Shown piece after piece: positions 23,767 through 31,579 of a DNA stretch of 64,000 nucleotides (its first letter is position 1; each line of letters opens with the position of its first letter). This DNA is from Rubrobacter tropicus. GTDB taxonomy: Bacteria; Actinomycetota; Rubrobacteria; Rubrobacterales; Rubrobacteraceae. The position numbers and the translations under genes are program-made. A model generated the notes under the pieces. That model saw only the letters and a list, made by a program, of their open reading frames with translations. It was not told where the DNA came from and ran no database searches. The stretch is from contig NZ_CP045120.1 in the NCBI RefSeq assembly GCF_011492945.1, positions 62,001 to 126,000 of the forward strand, read 5' to 3'.

Positions 23767-26007
23767 ATGAACGCGAACGACGATCGGAAGCGCGGCGTCC
23801 GGGGGCCGCGGGTGGTCGCTCTGGCCGGGGCGACCCCGGACCCCTCGAAAATCGGGGCGAAGGCGGCCAACCTGGCGCGGCTCTCCGCCGCGGGCTTTCC
23901 GGTGCCGCCCGGGCTCGTCGTGACGCCGGACGCGGAGGAGCGTTGGGAGGAAGCCCGTTTGCGGTTGACCGACCTCGCGGCCGGGCTGGGCGCGGGGCGT
24001 TTCGCGGTCCGTTCCTCCGGCACGGCCGAGGACCTGGAAGGCGCCTCCTTCGCCGGCCAGTACGAGACGCTCCTTAGCGTCCCCCTGGATGAGCTCCCCG
24101 AGGCGGTGAGGAAGGTCTTCGGGTCGGCCGACGCCCCGAGGGTGGCCGCCTACAGGGAGGTCCGCGGCGGGGCTTCGGCCGGGGTCGGGCGCCCGCGCAT
24201 GGCGGTCCTCGTTCAGGTCATGGTCGATGCCGACTCCGCCGGCGTGGCCTTCACGGCGGACCCCGTGACCGGCGAGCGCGCCGAGGTCGTGGTCACGGCC
24301 GTGCGGGGCCTGGGCGAGGGGCTCGTCTCTGGCGAGGCGGCGGGCGACGAGTGGGCGGTCCGCGACGGGGAAGCGGTCCGCCGCCGGTCCTCAGAGGACG
24401 CCATCTCCGCCGAGCAAGCGACCAGGGTCGCGGGGCTCGCGCGGCGCGTGGAGGAACATTTCGGTTCTCCGCAGGACATAGAGTGGGCGATCTCCGGAGA
24501 CGATCTCTACCTCCTCCAGGCGCGCCCCATGACGGCGCTTCCGGAGGCGGCGAGCTGGAAGCCGCCCGTGCCGGGGTACTGGATGCGCAACTTCAGGCTC
24601 GGGGAGTGGCTCCCGGAGGCGATGACCCCGCTCTTCGCCGACTGGCTGCTCGGGCTGATAGAGGGCGGCTACCTGGGCGGCATGCGCGCCACGGTGGGCG
24701 CTATCCTTCCATTCCCGCACGCCGCGATAAACGGCTGGTACTACGCCGCCCTGCCCGAGCCGTCTTCGCGCCTCCTGGCCCGAGCCGTGCTCCAAAGCCG
24801 CGGACTCGTGCTGCCGGTCATGTTCAACGCCCTCGTCAGGGTCAACTTCGACCCCGTGGGCGCGGACCGCGCGGTCCTCGGCAGGCTCGCGGAGGAATGG
24901 CGCACCGAGGTTCTCCCGCGCTACCGGCACCTCGTCGAGGACGCCGGAGGCCGGGCGGGGAGCGCCACCCCCGAGCAGCTCACCGGGATCGTGGAAGAGG
25001 TCGGCGCCGCGGCCGGCGGCTACCTATGGTCCTTGGCGATAGCCGGTGGGTCTGCGTGGAAGATGGAGGGGCGCCTGGCGCGCTTCTTCCGGCGGTATCT
25101 TTCCGGCCGCGTGGCGGGCAGCCCGCAGGCGCTGGTGCGCGGGCTGCCGGGGACGGAGGCGGGGACGCCGCCCCACGCCGTCCAGAGCGCCGACTGGTAC
25201 CGTCCGACCCTCGGCGAGCTCGGCTTTGCCGGTGGGGACGATTCTGGCGGCACCGGCCGGCGGGAGGGGATCGCGAGGGAGCGGGAGGCGCTGGAGCGGG
25301 CTTGCAGGGAGGCGTTGGCTGGCCGCCCCAGGCTGCTGCGCAGGTTCGCCGCGCTGCTGGAGGTGGCCCAACGCTACGCGGTCCTGCGCGAGCGACAGGC
25401 GCGCGACTTCACCCTGGGCTGGCCCGTCCTGCGTCGCTGTGCCCTTTGGATCGGCGAGGACCTCGTCTCGAGGGGCGTCATCGACTCCGCCGAGGACGCC
25501 TTCTTCCTCGTCCGAGCCGAGCTCGACGGCCGGGAAGACCTCCGCGAGGAGGTCGCTGTGCGCAGGCACAGGTGGGAACGGCAGCGCCGCCTGGCGGCCC
25601 CTCTCGCCCTGGGCGAGCAGCCTAAGGCCATGAGGACGCTGGTGGACGGCCTGGCCCAGGCCGCGCGCACCGGACCGGTCCCTCCGGACGCGATCCTCGC
25701 GGGCGAGCCCGCGAGCCCCGGACGGGCCGCAGGGCGGGTTCGGGTGGTGGAGGGCCCCGCCGACTTCGACCGTTTCGAGGAAGGGGAGGTGCTCGTCGCC
25801 CGCATCACCGCGCCGGCGTGGACCCCGCTCTTCGGGCGGGCAGCGGCCGTGGTCACCGACGGCGGCACCCTCGCCGCCCACGCCTCCCTCGTCGCGCGCG
25901 AGTACGGTATCCCGGCGGTCGTGGGCACCGGAGAGGCCACCCGAAGGTTGCGCGACGGGATGCTCGTGATGGTGGACGGCGGGGCGGGGACCGTCGTGTC
26001 GCCGTGA
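23767..26007 (+). CDS. PEP/pyruvate-binding phosphotransferase, rifampin phosphotransferase-like
   Basis: A 746-residue three-domain enzyme of the PEP synthase class. Residues about 15-265 form the ATP-grasp PPDK-N domain (GAKAANLARL, FAVRSSGTAEDLEGASFAG, QDIEWAISGDDLYLLQARP). A long middle domain (about 270-620) is unlike PEP synthase. The C-terminal swivelling domain has GGTLAAHASLVAREYGIPAV, with the phospho-carrier His705. It lacks a PEP-binding TIM barrel, as in rifampin phosphotransferases, which transfer the beta-phosphate of ATP to the drug. The TetR regulator and TGAG-N6-CTCA sites just upstream suggest induction by a small molecule. Rifamycin inactivation is the best guess; phosphoenolpyruvate metabolism or another substrate remains possible. 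Confidence 0.75.
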   Translation: MNANDDRKRGVRGPRVVALAGATPDPSKIGAKAANLARLSAAGFPVPPGLVVTPDAEERWEEARLRLTDLAAGLGAGRFAVRSSGTAEDLEGASFAGQYETLLSVPLDELPEAVRKVFGSADAPRVAAYREVRGGASAGVGRPRMAVLVQVMVDADSAGVAFTADPVTGERAEVVVTAVRGLGEGLVSGEAAGDEWAVRDGEAVRRRSSEDAISAEQATRVAGLARRVEEHFGSPQDIEWAISGDDLYLLQARPMTALPEAASWKPPVPGYWMRNFRLGEWLPEAMTPLFADWLLGLIEGGYLGGMRATVGAILPFPHAAINGWYYAALPEPSSRLLARAVLQSRGLVLPVMFNALVRVNFDPVGADRAVLGRLAEEWRTEVLPRYRHLVEDAGGRAGSATPEQLTGIVEEVGAAAGGYLWSLAIAGGSAWKMEGRLARFFRRYLSGRVAGSPQALVRGLPGTEAGTPPHAVQSADWYRPTLGELGFAGGDDSGGTGRREGIAREREALERACREALAGRPRLLRRFAALLEVAQRYAVLRERQARDFTLGWPVLRRCALWIGEDLVSRGVIDSAEDAFFLVRAELDGREDLREEVAVRRHRWERQRRLAAPLALGEQPKAMRTLVDGLAQAARTGPVPPDAILAGEPASPGRAAGRVRVVEGPADFDRFEEGEVLVARITAPAWTPLFGRAAAVVTDGGTLAAHASLVAREYGIPAVVGTGEATRRLRDGMLVMVDGGAGTVVSP

Positions 26008-26056
26008 AGAAGGTCCCACTCCCGGCCGCCCGCCCGGTGTGGAGGGCGTCGTAGGC

Positions 26057-26611
26057 ATGCCCTTCGAGGCGCTGGTCGCCGTCCACGTGCTCGCCGGCCT
26101 CGCGTGCGTGGTCGCGGGGTCCGCCTCCGCGCTTGCACAGAAGCGCCGGGGCCTCCACAGCGCCGCCGGGCGCGTCTACCTCGCCGCCTACGCCGTCGTC
26201 TTCGCCACCGCGACCATCATGTCGCTCGCCCATTGGGAGCGAGACGCACACCTCTTCTTCGTCGGCGCGACGGGTTTCGCGCTGGCCGCCTTGGGCCTCG
26301 CTGCGCGACGCCGGCGCGGTCGGCTCTCGACCCCGGTCCACATCGTGGCGATGGGAGGGTCCTACGTGGCATTGCTCACGGCGTTCTACGTGGACAACGG
26401 CCCGCGCCTTCCGCTGTGGCGGCTCCTGCCGCCCGAGAGCTTCTGGATACTTCCGAGCGCCGTCGGCGTCCCGCTCATCTTGCGCGCGCTGACCCGGCAT
26501 CGCGGCGGACGCGCGCGCCGCGTCCCCTCGGGTTCTCGCGGCGCGCGATCTTCGCCCGCCGGCCCGACCGCCCGATCCGCCCCTCCTCCCCGGCGGGACG
26601 GACGCCAATGA
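26057..26611 (+). CDS. DUF2306-like four-helix membrane protein, 184 aa
   Basis: Four hydrophobic helices with conserved-looking His residues: VHVLAGLACVVAGSASAL, GRVYLAAYAVVFATATIMSLAHW, HLFFVGATGFALAALGLAAR and HIVAMGGSYVALLTAFYVDN. The pattern resembles DUF2306-type membrane proteins of unknown role. The C-terminal 30 residues are Arg/Ser/Pro-rich and low in complexity. ATG 26057 is preceded by GTAGG; a GTG at 26039 is an alternative. It follows the PEP-utilising gene by 49 bp and may share its regulation. Confidence 0.65.
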   Translation: MPFEALVAVHVLAGLACVVAGSASALAQKRRGLHSAAGRVYLAAYAVVFATATIMSLAHWERDAHLFFVGATGFALAALGLAARRRRGRLSTPVHIVAMGGSYVALLTAFYVDNGPRLPLWRLLPPESFWILPSAVGVPLILRALTRHRGGRARRVPSGSRGARSSPAGPTARSAPPPRRDGRQ

Positions 26612-26717
26612 AGCCGCCATCGGGGGCAAGGCACGCCCTCGCCCGACCACAAGCTCATCGCGAAAGCGCGCCTGGGCAGCGCCGCCGCGCGGCGCCGAAC
26701 AAGCGTTGTAGCTAAAT

Positions 26718-26759
26718 AACTAGAAATATAGTTGCAATAACCGGGCACGCGGGTATACT
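26718..26759 (+). promoter_or_regulatory. arsR1 promoter and ArsR operator
   Basis: AACTA-GAAATA-TAGTT (26718-26733) is a perfect 5-6-5 inverted repeat overlapping the -35 TTGCAA (26732-26737). TATACT (26754-26759) is the -10 at 16-bp spacing. An identical AACTA-N6-TAGTT site precedes the next gene at 27120. The AT-rich operator stands out from the GC-rich flanks. Confidence 0.75.
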
Positions 26760-26765
26760 GGTCCC

Positions 26766-27077
26766 ATGGACACCGACAAAGCCGCCAACGCGATGGACGC
26801 CCTTGGGGCGCCCGTGAGGCTCGGGATCTACCGGATGCTCGTGCGGGCGGGCGCGGACGGGATGACCATAGGCCGCATCCAGCAGAGGACCGGCATCCCC
26901 CGATCCACGCTGTCCCACCACCTGCACCGCCTGATCGGCGCCGGGCTGGTCTCCTCGGAGAAGGTCGGCACCAGCCTCGTCTGCCGCGCCGACTACCGCG
27001 CCATGGACGACCTCGTGGCCTTCCTCTCCGACGAGTGCTGCGTCGAGGAAAGCGGCCGAAGCGACGCCGTCGCCTGA
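26766..27077 (+). CDS. arsR: ArsR-family metalloid-responsive repressor (1)
   Basis: A 103-residue winged-helix protein with GAPVRLGIYRMLVR, GRIQQRTGIPRSTLSHHLHRL (recognition helix) and a C-terminal DECCVEESG. The vicinal Cys pair near the C-terminus is a possible As(III) ligand site, differing from the classic alpha3 ELCVCDL site. It starts at ATG 26766, seven bases after the -10, so the mRNA may be leaderless or nearly so. Its operators are likely the AACTA-N6-TAGTT repeats on both sides, giving self-control and control of the ParB-like/arsP genes. Confidence 0.92.
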   Translation: MDTDKAANAMDALGAPVRLGIYRMLVRAGADGMTIGRIQQRTGIPRSTLSHHLHRLIGAGLVSSEKVGTSLVCRADYRAMDDLVAFLSDECCVEESGRSDAVA

Positions 27078-27119
27078 TCGGGACCGAGGAGGACCCGGGA
27101 GTATTTTTTGCCCGCTAAT

Positions 27120-27135
27120 AACTAATAAACTAGTT
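27120..27135. promoter_or_regulatory. Second AACTA-N6-TAGTT ArsR operator
   Basis: A perfect 5-6-5 inverted repeat of the same form as at 26718, with different central bases (ATAAAC), 37 bp before the ParB-like gene. It sits in an AT-rich stretch that likely holds the promoter for the ParB-like and arsP genes. Confidence 0.7.
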
Positions 27136-27172
27136 ATATAGTCTAAATCTAAGGACGAGGAAGGCTTCGGAG

Positions 27173-27652
27173 ATGTACTCGGCGGAACTGCAGGAGAAGA
27201 GCATGAAGGACTTCGCCCGCGCGAGGCGCACAGCATCCACCCGACGGCTGCTCGGGCGGCTCGCGGCGCGGTTGCGGGGTGTCGCGTTGTGCTGCGCGTC
27301 GCCGGCGTGCTTCGAGGCGGCGAGGGAGGGGTCGGGAGCGCTGCCTCGTGGACGCGAGCGTGTCGAAACCGTCGAGGTGGCGAGGATCAGGGGCACCGTC
27401 GGCCGGTGCCGGGACTTCGACCGCGACTTCCTGCCGCTCTCCTCGGCGCTGGCCAAGAGGTGGGTGAGCGTGGACCGGGCGTTCCACGAGGGGAGGACCC
27501 TCCCGCCCGTGGAGCTCTACGAGTTGGGGGGAGACTACTTCGTCGTGGACGGCAACCACCGCGTGTCGGTCGCCCGCGTCCACGGCGCCGCCGCGGTGGA
27601 CGCGGTGGTGAAGAGGTACGCGAAGGCGCACGCCGCGGCTTGCGGCTGCTAG
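27173..27652 (+). CDS. ParB/Srx-fold nuclease-like protein in the ars cassette, 159 aa
   Basis: Residues about 65-150 match a ParB-N-like fold: VARIRGTVGRCRDFDRDF, SVDRAFHEGRTLPPVELYEL and YFVVDGNHRVSVARVHGA (the DGNHR box). The N-terminal 60 residues are basic with CCASPAC, and the protein ends in AACGC. Such DGNHR proteins are common, poorly studied genes in high-GC bacteria; this is not a partition ParB (too short, no helix-turn-helix). It sits between arsR1 and arsP behind its own ArsR operator, so expression is probably arsenic-induced. The Cys clusters at both ends suggest metalloid binding, but this is speculative. Confidence 0.75.
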   Translation: MYSAELQEKSMKDFARARRTASTRRLLGRLAARLRGVALCCASPACFEAAREGSGALPRGRERVETVEVARIRGTVGRCRDFDRDFLPLSSALAKRWVSVDRAFHEGRTLPPVELYELGGDYFVVDGNHRVSVARVHGAAAVDAVVKRYAKAHAAACGC

Positions 27653-27697
27653 CCGGTTCGCGGCGCGGACCAACGAGGGATCGTACGGGGAGGAGAG

Positions 27698-28828
27698 ATG
27701 GAAGGCTTGATCGCAGATTCGGTACACGAGGCGGCGAGGATCGGCGGGTTCGTGGGCTCCTCCGCGCTCAAGATCCTGCCGGTGTTCCTGCTCAGCGTCT
27801 CGCTCGGGGTGCTGGTCCGGGCGCTCAAGCTCGACGGCGCGATCCGGAGGGCCTTCGACGCCAGGGTGGGCGTCGCCATAGTGCTCGCCACCGCGGTCGG
27901 GGCATTTAGTCCGTTCTGCTCGTGCACGGTGGTGCCGCTCGTGGCCGGGCTGCTCGTGGCGGGCGTGCCGCTGGCGCCGGTGATGGCCTTCTGGGTCGCG
28001 TCGCCCACGATGGACCCGGAGGTCTTCGCGCTCTCGGTCGGCATGATCGGGTGGCCCCTGGCCGTCGCGCGCCTCCTCGCCACGCTCTTTCTCAGCCTCG
28101 GGGCGGGCTACCTGACCCTCGCGCTCGCCCGCGGCGGGATCTTGCGCGGCAAGGTGCTGCGCCGGGGCGCGGCCGAGAAGTACGAGGAGGACGACGCGAC
28201 CGACAGCGGGGGGTGCTGCGAGTCGCCCGCCCCCCGCGAGGCGGTCCTCGTGAGCGTGGCTAGGAAGCCCGCCGGCGGCGCGGAAGCGGCAACCGACGAA
28301 CACCGCGCGTGGGGGGCGGAGCCGGGTGAGGAGGCGTGCGGGACCCGCGGCTGCGGGGACGACCCGAACGTCGGGAAATCGTCGGGATGGTGGGGGCAGA
28401 TCGTCGGGAGCCTCCGCGGGCTCGACCGCCCCCGCTTCGCGAAGGAGGTGCTCGCGCAGAGCTGGCCCCTGGGCCGGTGGCTGCTCCTGGCCTTCGCCAT
28501 CGAGGCGCTCATCCTCTTCTACGTCCCCCAGCAGACCATAGCCGGGGTCCTTGGGGGCGAGAGCGCCTTCGCCGTGCCGATCGCGGCCCTCGTGGGCCTG
28601 CCCCTCTACCTCAACGAGTTCGGGGCGCTGCCGATCGTCGCCGGCCTCCTGGACAGCGGCATGAGCCCGGGCGCGGCCATCGCCTTCCTCGTGGCCGGCC
28701 CGGTCACCACCATCCCGGCGATGGCCGCCGTGTGGGGCATCGTCAGGCCGCGCGTGTTCGCCCTCTACGTCGGCGTGGGACTGGGCGGGGCGGTGCTCAT
28801 GGGCCTAATCACGGACCTCCTCCTCTGA
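27698..28828 (+). CDS. arsP: ArsP/SO_0444-type permease (organoarsenical or metal efflux)
   Basis: A 376-residue permease of the DUF318 family. The N-terminal half has FSPFCSCTVVPLVAGLLVAGVPLAP and WVASPTMDPEVFALS; the C-terminal half repeats the fold with GLPLYLNEFGALPIVAGLL and VAGPVTTIPAMAAVWGI. The SPFCSC cysteines are those thought to contact trivalent methylated arsenicals in ArsP. The central cytoplasmic loop adds further Cys (GGCCESP, GTRGCG). ArsP exports MAs(III) and aromatic arsenicals. With arsM downstream and no ArsB/Acr3, it is probably the main efflux route for ArsM products. Confidence 0.9.
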   Translation: MEGLIADSVHEAARIGGFVGSSALKILPVFLLSVSLGVLVRALKLDGAIRRAFDARVGVAIVLATAVGAFSPFCSCTVVPLVAGLLVAGVPLAPVMAFWVASPTMDPEVFALSVGMIGWPLAVARLLATLFLSLGAGYLTLALARGGILRGKVLRRGAAEKYEEDDATDSGGCCESPAPREAVLVSVARKPAGGAEAATDEHRAWGAEPGEEACGTRGCGDDPNVGKSSGWWGQIVGSLRGLDRPRFAKEVLAQSWPLGRWLLLAFAIEALILFYVPQQTIAGVLGGESAFAVPIAALVGLPLYLNEFGALPIVAGLLDSGMSPGAAIAFLVAGPVTTIPAMAAVWGIVRPRVFALYVGVGLGGAVLMGLITDLLL

Positions 28829-28883
28829 GCGTCGCACTCCCGTCGCGTCTGGGGCGTCCCGCGCGGGGCGAACCGGCGCGCCG

Positions 28884-28930
28884 TTGACACGCCCGGCCCC
28901 TCGGTGTACCGTAAATCAAACAATCTTGAT
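28884..28930 (+). promoter_or_regulatory. arsM-operon promoter and ArsR2-type operator
   Basis: TTGACA (28884-28889), a 17-bp spacer and TACCGT (28907-28912) form a promoter. ATCAA-ACAATC-TTGAT (28915-28930) is a perfect 5-6-5 inverted repeat over the transcription start, of the ATCAA-N6-TTGAT form known for ArsR sites. It differs from the AACTA-N6-TAGTT sites of arsR1. Confidence 0.78.
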
Positions 28931-28948
28931 GCGAAGGAGGCGCCTACC

Positions 28949-29815
28949 ATGGCCGAGGGCACACCCCACGGAATGAGGGAGAAGGTCAAGGAGAAGTACG
29001 CCGAGTTGGCCGTGGCCTCGCAGGGGGACGCGGAGGCGTCCTGCTGCGGGTCTTCGTGCGGGTGCGGCGGCGACTCGGGAGTAGCCTCGGAGGCGGATAC
29101 GGCGGTACGGGTCTCCGACCTGTCGGGCGGGAGCTACTCCGAGGATGAAAGGAGCGGGCTGCCCGAGGGGGCGGTCGGGGCGTCGCTGGGGTGCGGCAAT
29201 CCCACGGCGCTTGCGACGCTCTCTCCGGGGGAGGTCGTTCTCGACCTCGGCAGCGGCGGCGGCATAGACGTGCTGCTGTCGGCCAAGAGGGTGTCCCCGG
29301 GCGGCAGGGCCTACGGGCTGGACATGACCGACGAAATGCTCGAGCTGGCGAACGAGAACAGGGAGAAGTCCGGGGTCGAGAACGCCGAGTTCTTGAAGGG
29401 CCACATAGAGGACGTGCCGCTGCCGGACGGACACGTGGACGTGGTGATAAGCAACTGCGTCATAAACCTCTCCGACGACAAGCCGGCCGTGATCCGGGAA
29501 GCCTTCAGGGTCTTAAAGCCCGGGGGACGCTTCGCCGTCTCCGACGTGGTCTTCCTCGGCGACAAGGCGGAGCTACCCGCCGACGTGCTGGAGACGGTGG
29601 GGCTGTGGACGGGCTGCGTTGCCGGGGCGCTTGCCAAGGACGAGTACGAGGGGTTGCTCTCGGAGGCGGGCTTCGGGGACGTCTCCGTTGAGGTCACGAG
29701 CACCTACGACCCGGAGGCCGTAGACGGCCTGGACACGGAGGAGAAGCGCGAGGCCCTGCGGAGGGTCCCGGCAGCCAGCGCCTTCGTGAGGGCCACCAAG
29801 CTCGAGGGGATCTAG
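28949..29815 (+). CDS. arsM: Arsenite S-adenosylmethionine methyltransferase
   Basis: A 288-residue class I methyltransferase of the ArsM family. A Cys-rich N-terminus (SCCGSSCGCGG, about residues 30-42) is typical of bacterial ArsM. The conserved arsenic-binding cysteines are in SLGCGNP, ISNCVINL and WTGCVAGAL. The SAM fold has VLDLGSGGGIDVLLSA. ArsM converts As(III) to methylated species, of which MAs(III) is more toxic and needs export. ATG 28949 follows AAGGAGG. It heads an operon with arsR2 three bases downstream. Confidence 0.95.
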   Translation: MAEGTPHGMREKVKEKYAELAVASQGDAEASCCGSSCGCGGDSGVASEADTAVRVSDLSGGSYSEDERSGLPEGAVGASLGCGNPTALATLSPGEVVLDLGSGGGIDVLLSAKRVSPGGRAYGLDMTDEMLELANENREKSGVENAEFLKGHIEDVPLPDGHVDVVISNCVINLSDDKPAVIREAFRVLKPGGRFAVSDVVFLGDKAELPADVLETVGLWTGCVAGALAKDEYEGLLSEAGFGDVSVEVTSTYDPEAVDGLDTEEKREALRRVPAASAFVRATKLEGI

Positions 29816-29818
29816 CCG

Positions 29819-30259
29819 ATGGCGGGGCGGACCTTTGGGGTCGTGGAGAAGAACGGTAGGCGCGGCCCAAGCGTAGCCGCCGACGAGGACCGGGTGGCGC
29901 GGCTCGTGGCCCTGGGGCGGGCGCTCTCGGACCCCATACGGGTGAAGATGCTCGGCATGATGGCCGAGGCCGCCTCCTCGGGGCGCGGCTGCTGCGGGCT
30001 GCCGGACCTCGGCGTCCCGACGTGGGAGACCGACGGGCCCTCGGGCATCTGCGTCTGCGAGTTCCAGGACGTCTTCTCGATGGGCCAGTCCAAGGTCTCC
30101 TACCACGTCAGGAAGCTCAAGGAGGCCGGCCTGATCCTGGAGGAGAGGCGCGGCAGGTGGAGCTTCTACTCCCTCGACCGGGAGGCCGCCGGCGCGCTGC
30201 TCGCCGAGGCCTCCGGGCACCTGGGCGCCGGTACCGGAGTCCCGGAGACGGAAGTTTAA
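29819..30259 (+). CDS. arsR: ArsR-family metalloid-responsive repressor (2)
   Basis: A 146-residue winged-helix repressor of the longer ArsR type: LGRALSDPIRVKMLGMM, GRGCCGLPDLGV, CVCEFQDVFSMGQSKVSYHVRKLKEAG and RRGRWSFYSL. The ICVCEFQ cysteines match the alpha3 site, and the extra GCC upstream may complete a three-thiolate As(III) site. It is encoded three bases after arsM. It probably acts at ATCAA-N6-TTGAT upstream of arsM and at the related site near 30292. Confidence 0.94.
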   Translation: MAGRTFGVVEKNGRRGPSVAADEDRVARLVALGRALSDPIRVKMLGMMAEAASSGRGCCGLPDLGVPTWETDGPSGICVCEFQDVFSMGQSKVSYHVRKLKEAGLILEERRGRWSFYSLDREAAGALLAEASGHLGAGTGVPETEV

Positions 30260-30290
30260 CCGCCCTGTAACTCAGGGGTTCCCGGTTATC

Positions 30291-30307
30291 TATAAAATAA
30301 AGTTGAT
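30291..30307 (+). promoter_or_regulatory. Internal promoter/operator before the phosphoesterase gene
   Basis: TATAAA (30291-30296) is a good -10 candidate. ATAAA-N6-TTGAT (30292-30307) differs by one base from the ATCAA-N6-TTGAT operator upstream of arsM. This suggests a second ArsR2-controlled start inside the cassette; no clear -35 is visible. Confidence 0.5.
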
Positions 30308-30337
30308 GCGTAACCGTCGGCCGCACCGGAGGAGCCC

Positions 30338-31132
30338 GTGAAATACGCCCTGATCTCCGACGTCCACTCGAACCTGCCCGCCCTGGAGGCCGTACTGGAA
30401 GACATAGACGCGCGGGGTGCCGTGGACGCGACCTACCACCTCGGCGACCTCGTCGGCTACGCGCCCTGGCCCAACGAGGTGGTCGGCCTGATCCGGGAGC
30501 GCGGCATATGCGGGATCGCCGGCAACTACGACTCGACGGTCGCCAACGACTACAAGCACTGCGGCTGCAAGGCCGACAGCCCCCGCGCCGAGGAACTCTC
30601 CCATATCAGCTACGGCTGGACCCGCGAGCACGTCTCGCCAGAGGCCAAGCGCTTCCTCGGGGAGCTTCCGTTCAGGATGGACATGAGGCCGCGGGGCGGG
30701 CACACCTCGAGGCCCCAGGTCACGCTCGTCCACGGCTCTCCGACCCTAAATACGCTCTACTGGACGGAGGACCGCCCCGACTCCTTCTGCGAGAAGATGG
30801 CGAAGGCGGCGGGCCTGAAGGAGGGCGACCTGATCGCCTTCGGCCACACCCACAAGCCCTGGACCCGGGAGGTGGGGGGCGTCCGCTTCGTCAACACCGG
30901 ATCGGTGGGCAAGCCGAAGGACGGGGACTGGAGGGCGGGTTACGTGCTGGTGGACGTCGGGGGCGAGGTCGGCGAGGAGATCGGGCCGCCCGAGTTCGTG
31001 CGGGTCGAGTACGACCTGGAGCGGGCCGCGGAAGGCGTCCTGGCGAGCGACCTGCCCGACGAGTTCGCCGGCCAGCTAGAAGCCGGCGGGGTAACCCCGC
31101 CAGGTACGCCGAAGCCGGTCGAGGTCCCGTAG
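30338..31132 (+). CDS. Calcineurin-like metallophosphoesterase of the ars cassette
   Basis: A 264-residue phosphoesterase with the full metal set: SDVHSNLPAL (DxH), LGDLVGYAPWP (GDxxG), GNYDS (GNxD), LVHGSP and FGHTHKPW. The fold is of the MJ0936/YfcE type acting on phosphodiesters or phosphomonoesters. Similar genes recur in ars operons; they might act on arsenylated or phosphorylated metabolites, which is unproven. Its stop overlaps the arsC1 GTG, so it belongs to the same transcript. Confidence 0.85.
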   Translation: MKYALISDVHSNLPALEAVLEDIDARGAVDATYHLGDLVGYAPWPNEVVGLIRERGICGIAGNYDSTVANDYKHCGCKADSPRAEELSHISYGWTREHVSPEAKRFLGELPFRMDMRPRGGHTSRPQVTLVHGSPTLNTLYWTEDRPDSFCEKMAKAAGLKEGDLIAFGHTHKPWTREVGGVRFVNTGSVGKPKDGDWRAGYVLVDVGGEVGEEIGPPEFVRVEYDLERAAEGVLASDLPDEFAGQLEAGGVTPPGTPKPVEVP

Positions 31133-31575
31133 TGGTCGAGGCCGAGACCTCGGGCAGGGGGCGGGTGCTGTTCCTCTGCACCCACAACTCCGCGAGGTCC
31201 CAGATGGCCGAGGGTTTGCTGCGGGGCCTCGCCGGGGCCCGCTTCGAGGCGGCGAGCGCCGGCACCGAAGCGACGCGCGTCAGGCCGGAGGCGGTGTCGG
31301 TCATGGCCGAGCTCGGCATCGACATCTCGGGCCAGGAATCGAAGACGCTCGACCGCTACCTGAAGGAGACGTTCGATTACGTGGTGACCGTCTGCGACGA
31401 GGCCAACGAGGCTTGCCCGTTCTTTCCGGGGGCGAAGGAGCGGCTGCACTGGTCGCTGCCGGACCCATCGGCCGTCGGGGGCACCGAAGAAGAGCGCCTG
31501 GGGGTCTTCCGGTCGGTGAGGGACCGGCTGAGGGATCGCATAGAGGGGGAGCTGGCAAACGGCGAAGGAGGATGA
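31132..31575 (+). CDS. arsC: Thioredoxin-type arsenate reductase (1)
   Basis: A 147-residue low-molecular-weight phosphatase-fold enzyme. The nucleophile Cys is in LFLCTHNSARSQMAEG, and the redox pair is in VTVCDEANEACPFFPG with the seven-residue spacing of Cys82/Cys89 in Staphylococcus ArsC. It reduces As(V) to As(III) using thioredoxin or mycothiol-type reductants. GTG 31132 overlaps the preceding gene. A second arsC follows five bases later. Confidence 0.94.
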   Translation: MVEAETSGRGRVLFLCTHNSARSQMAEGLLRGLAGARFEAASAGTEATRVRPEAVSVMAELGIDISGQESKTLDRYLKETFDYVVTVCDEANEACPFFPGAKERLHWSLPDPSAVGGTEEERLGVFRSVRDRLRDRIEGELANGEGG

Positions 31576-31579
31576 GCCG

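Noticed and set aside
27173-27652. Chromosome partition ParB
   Set aside because: The protein is only 159 residues, has no helix-turn-helix after the DGNHR box, no parA neighbour and no parS-like site nearby.
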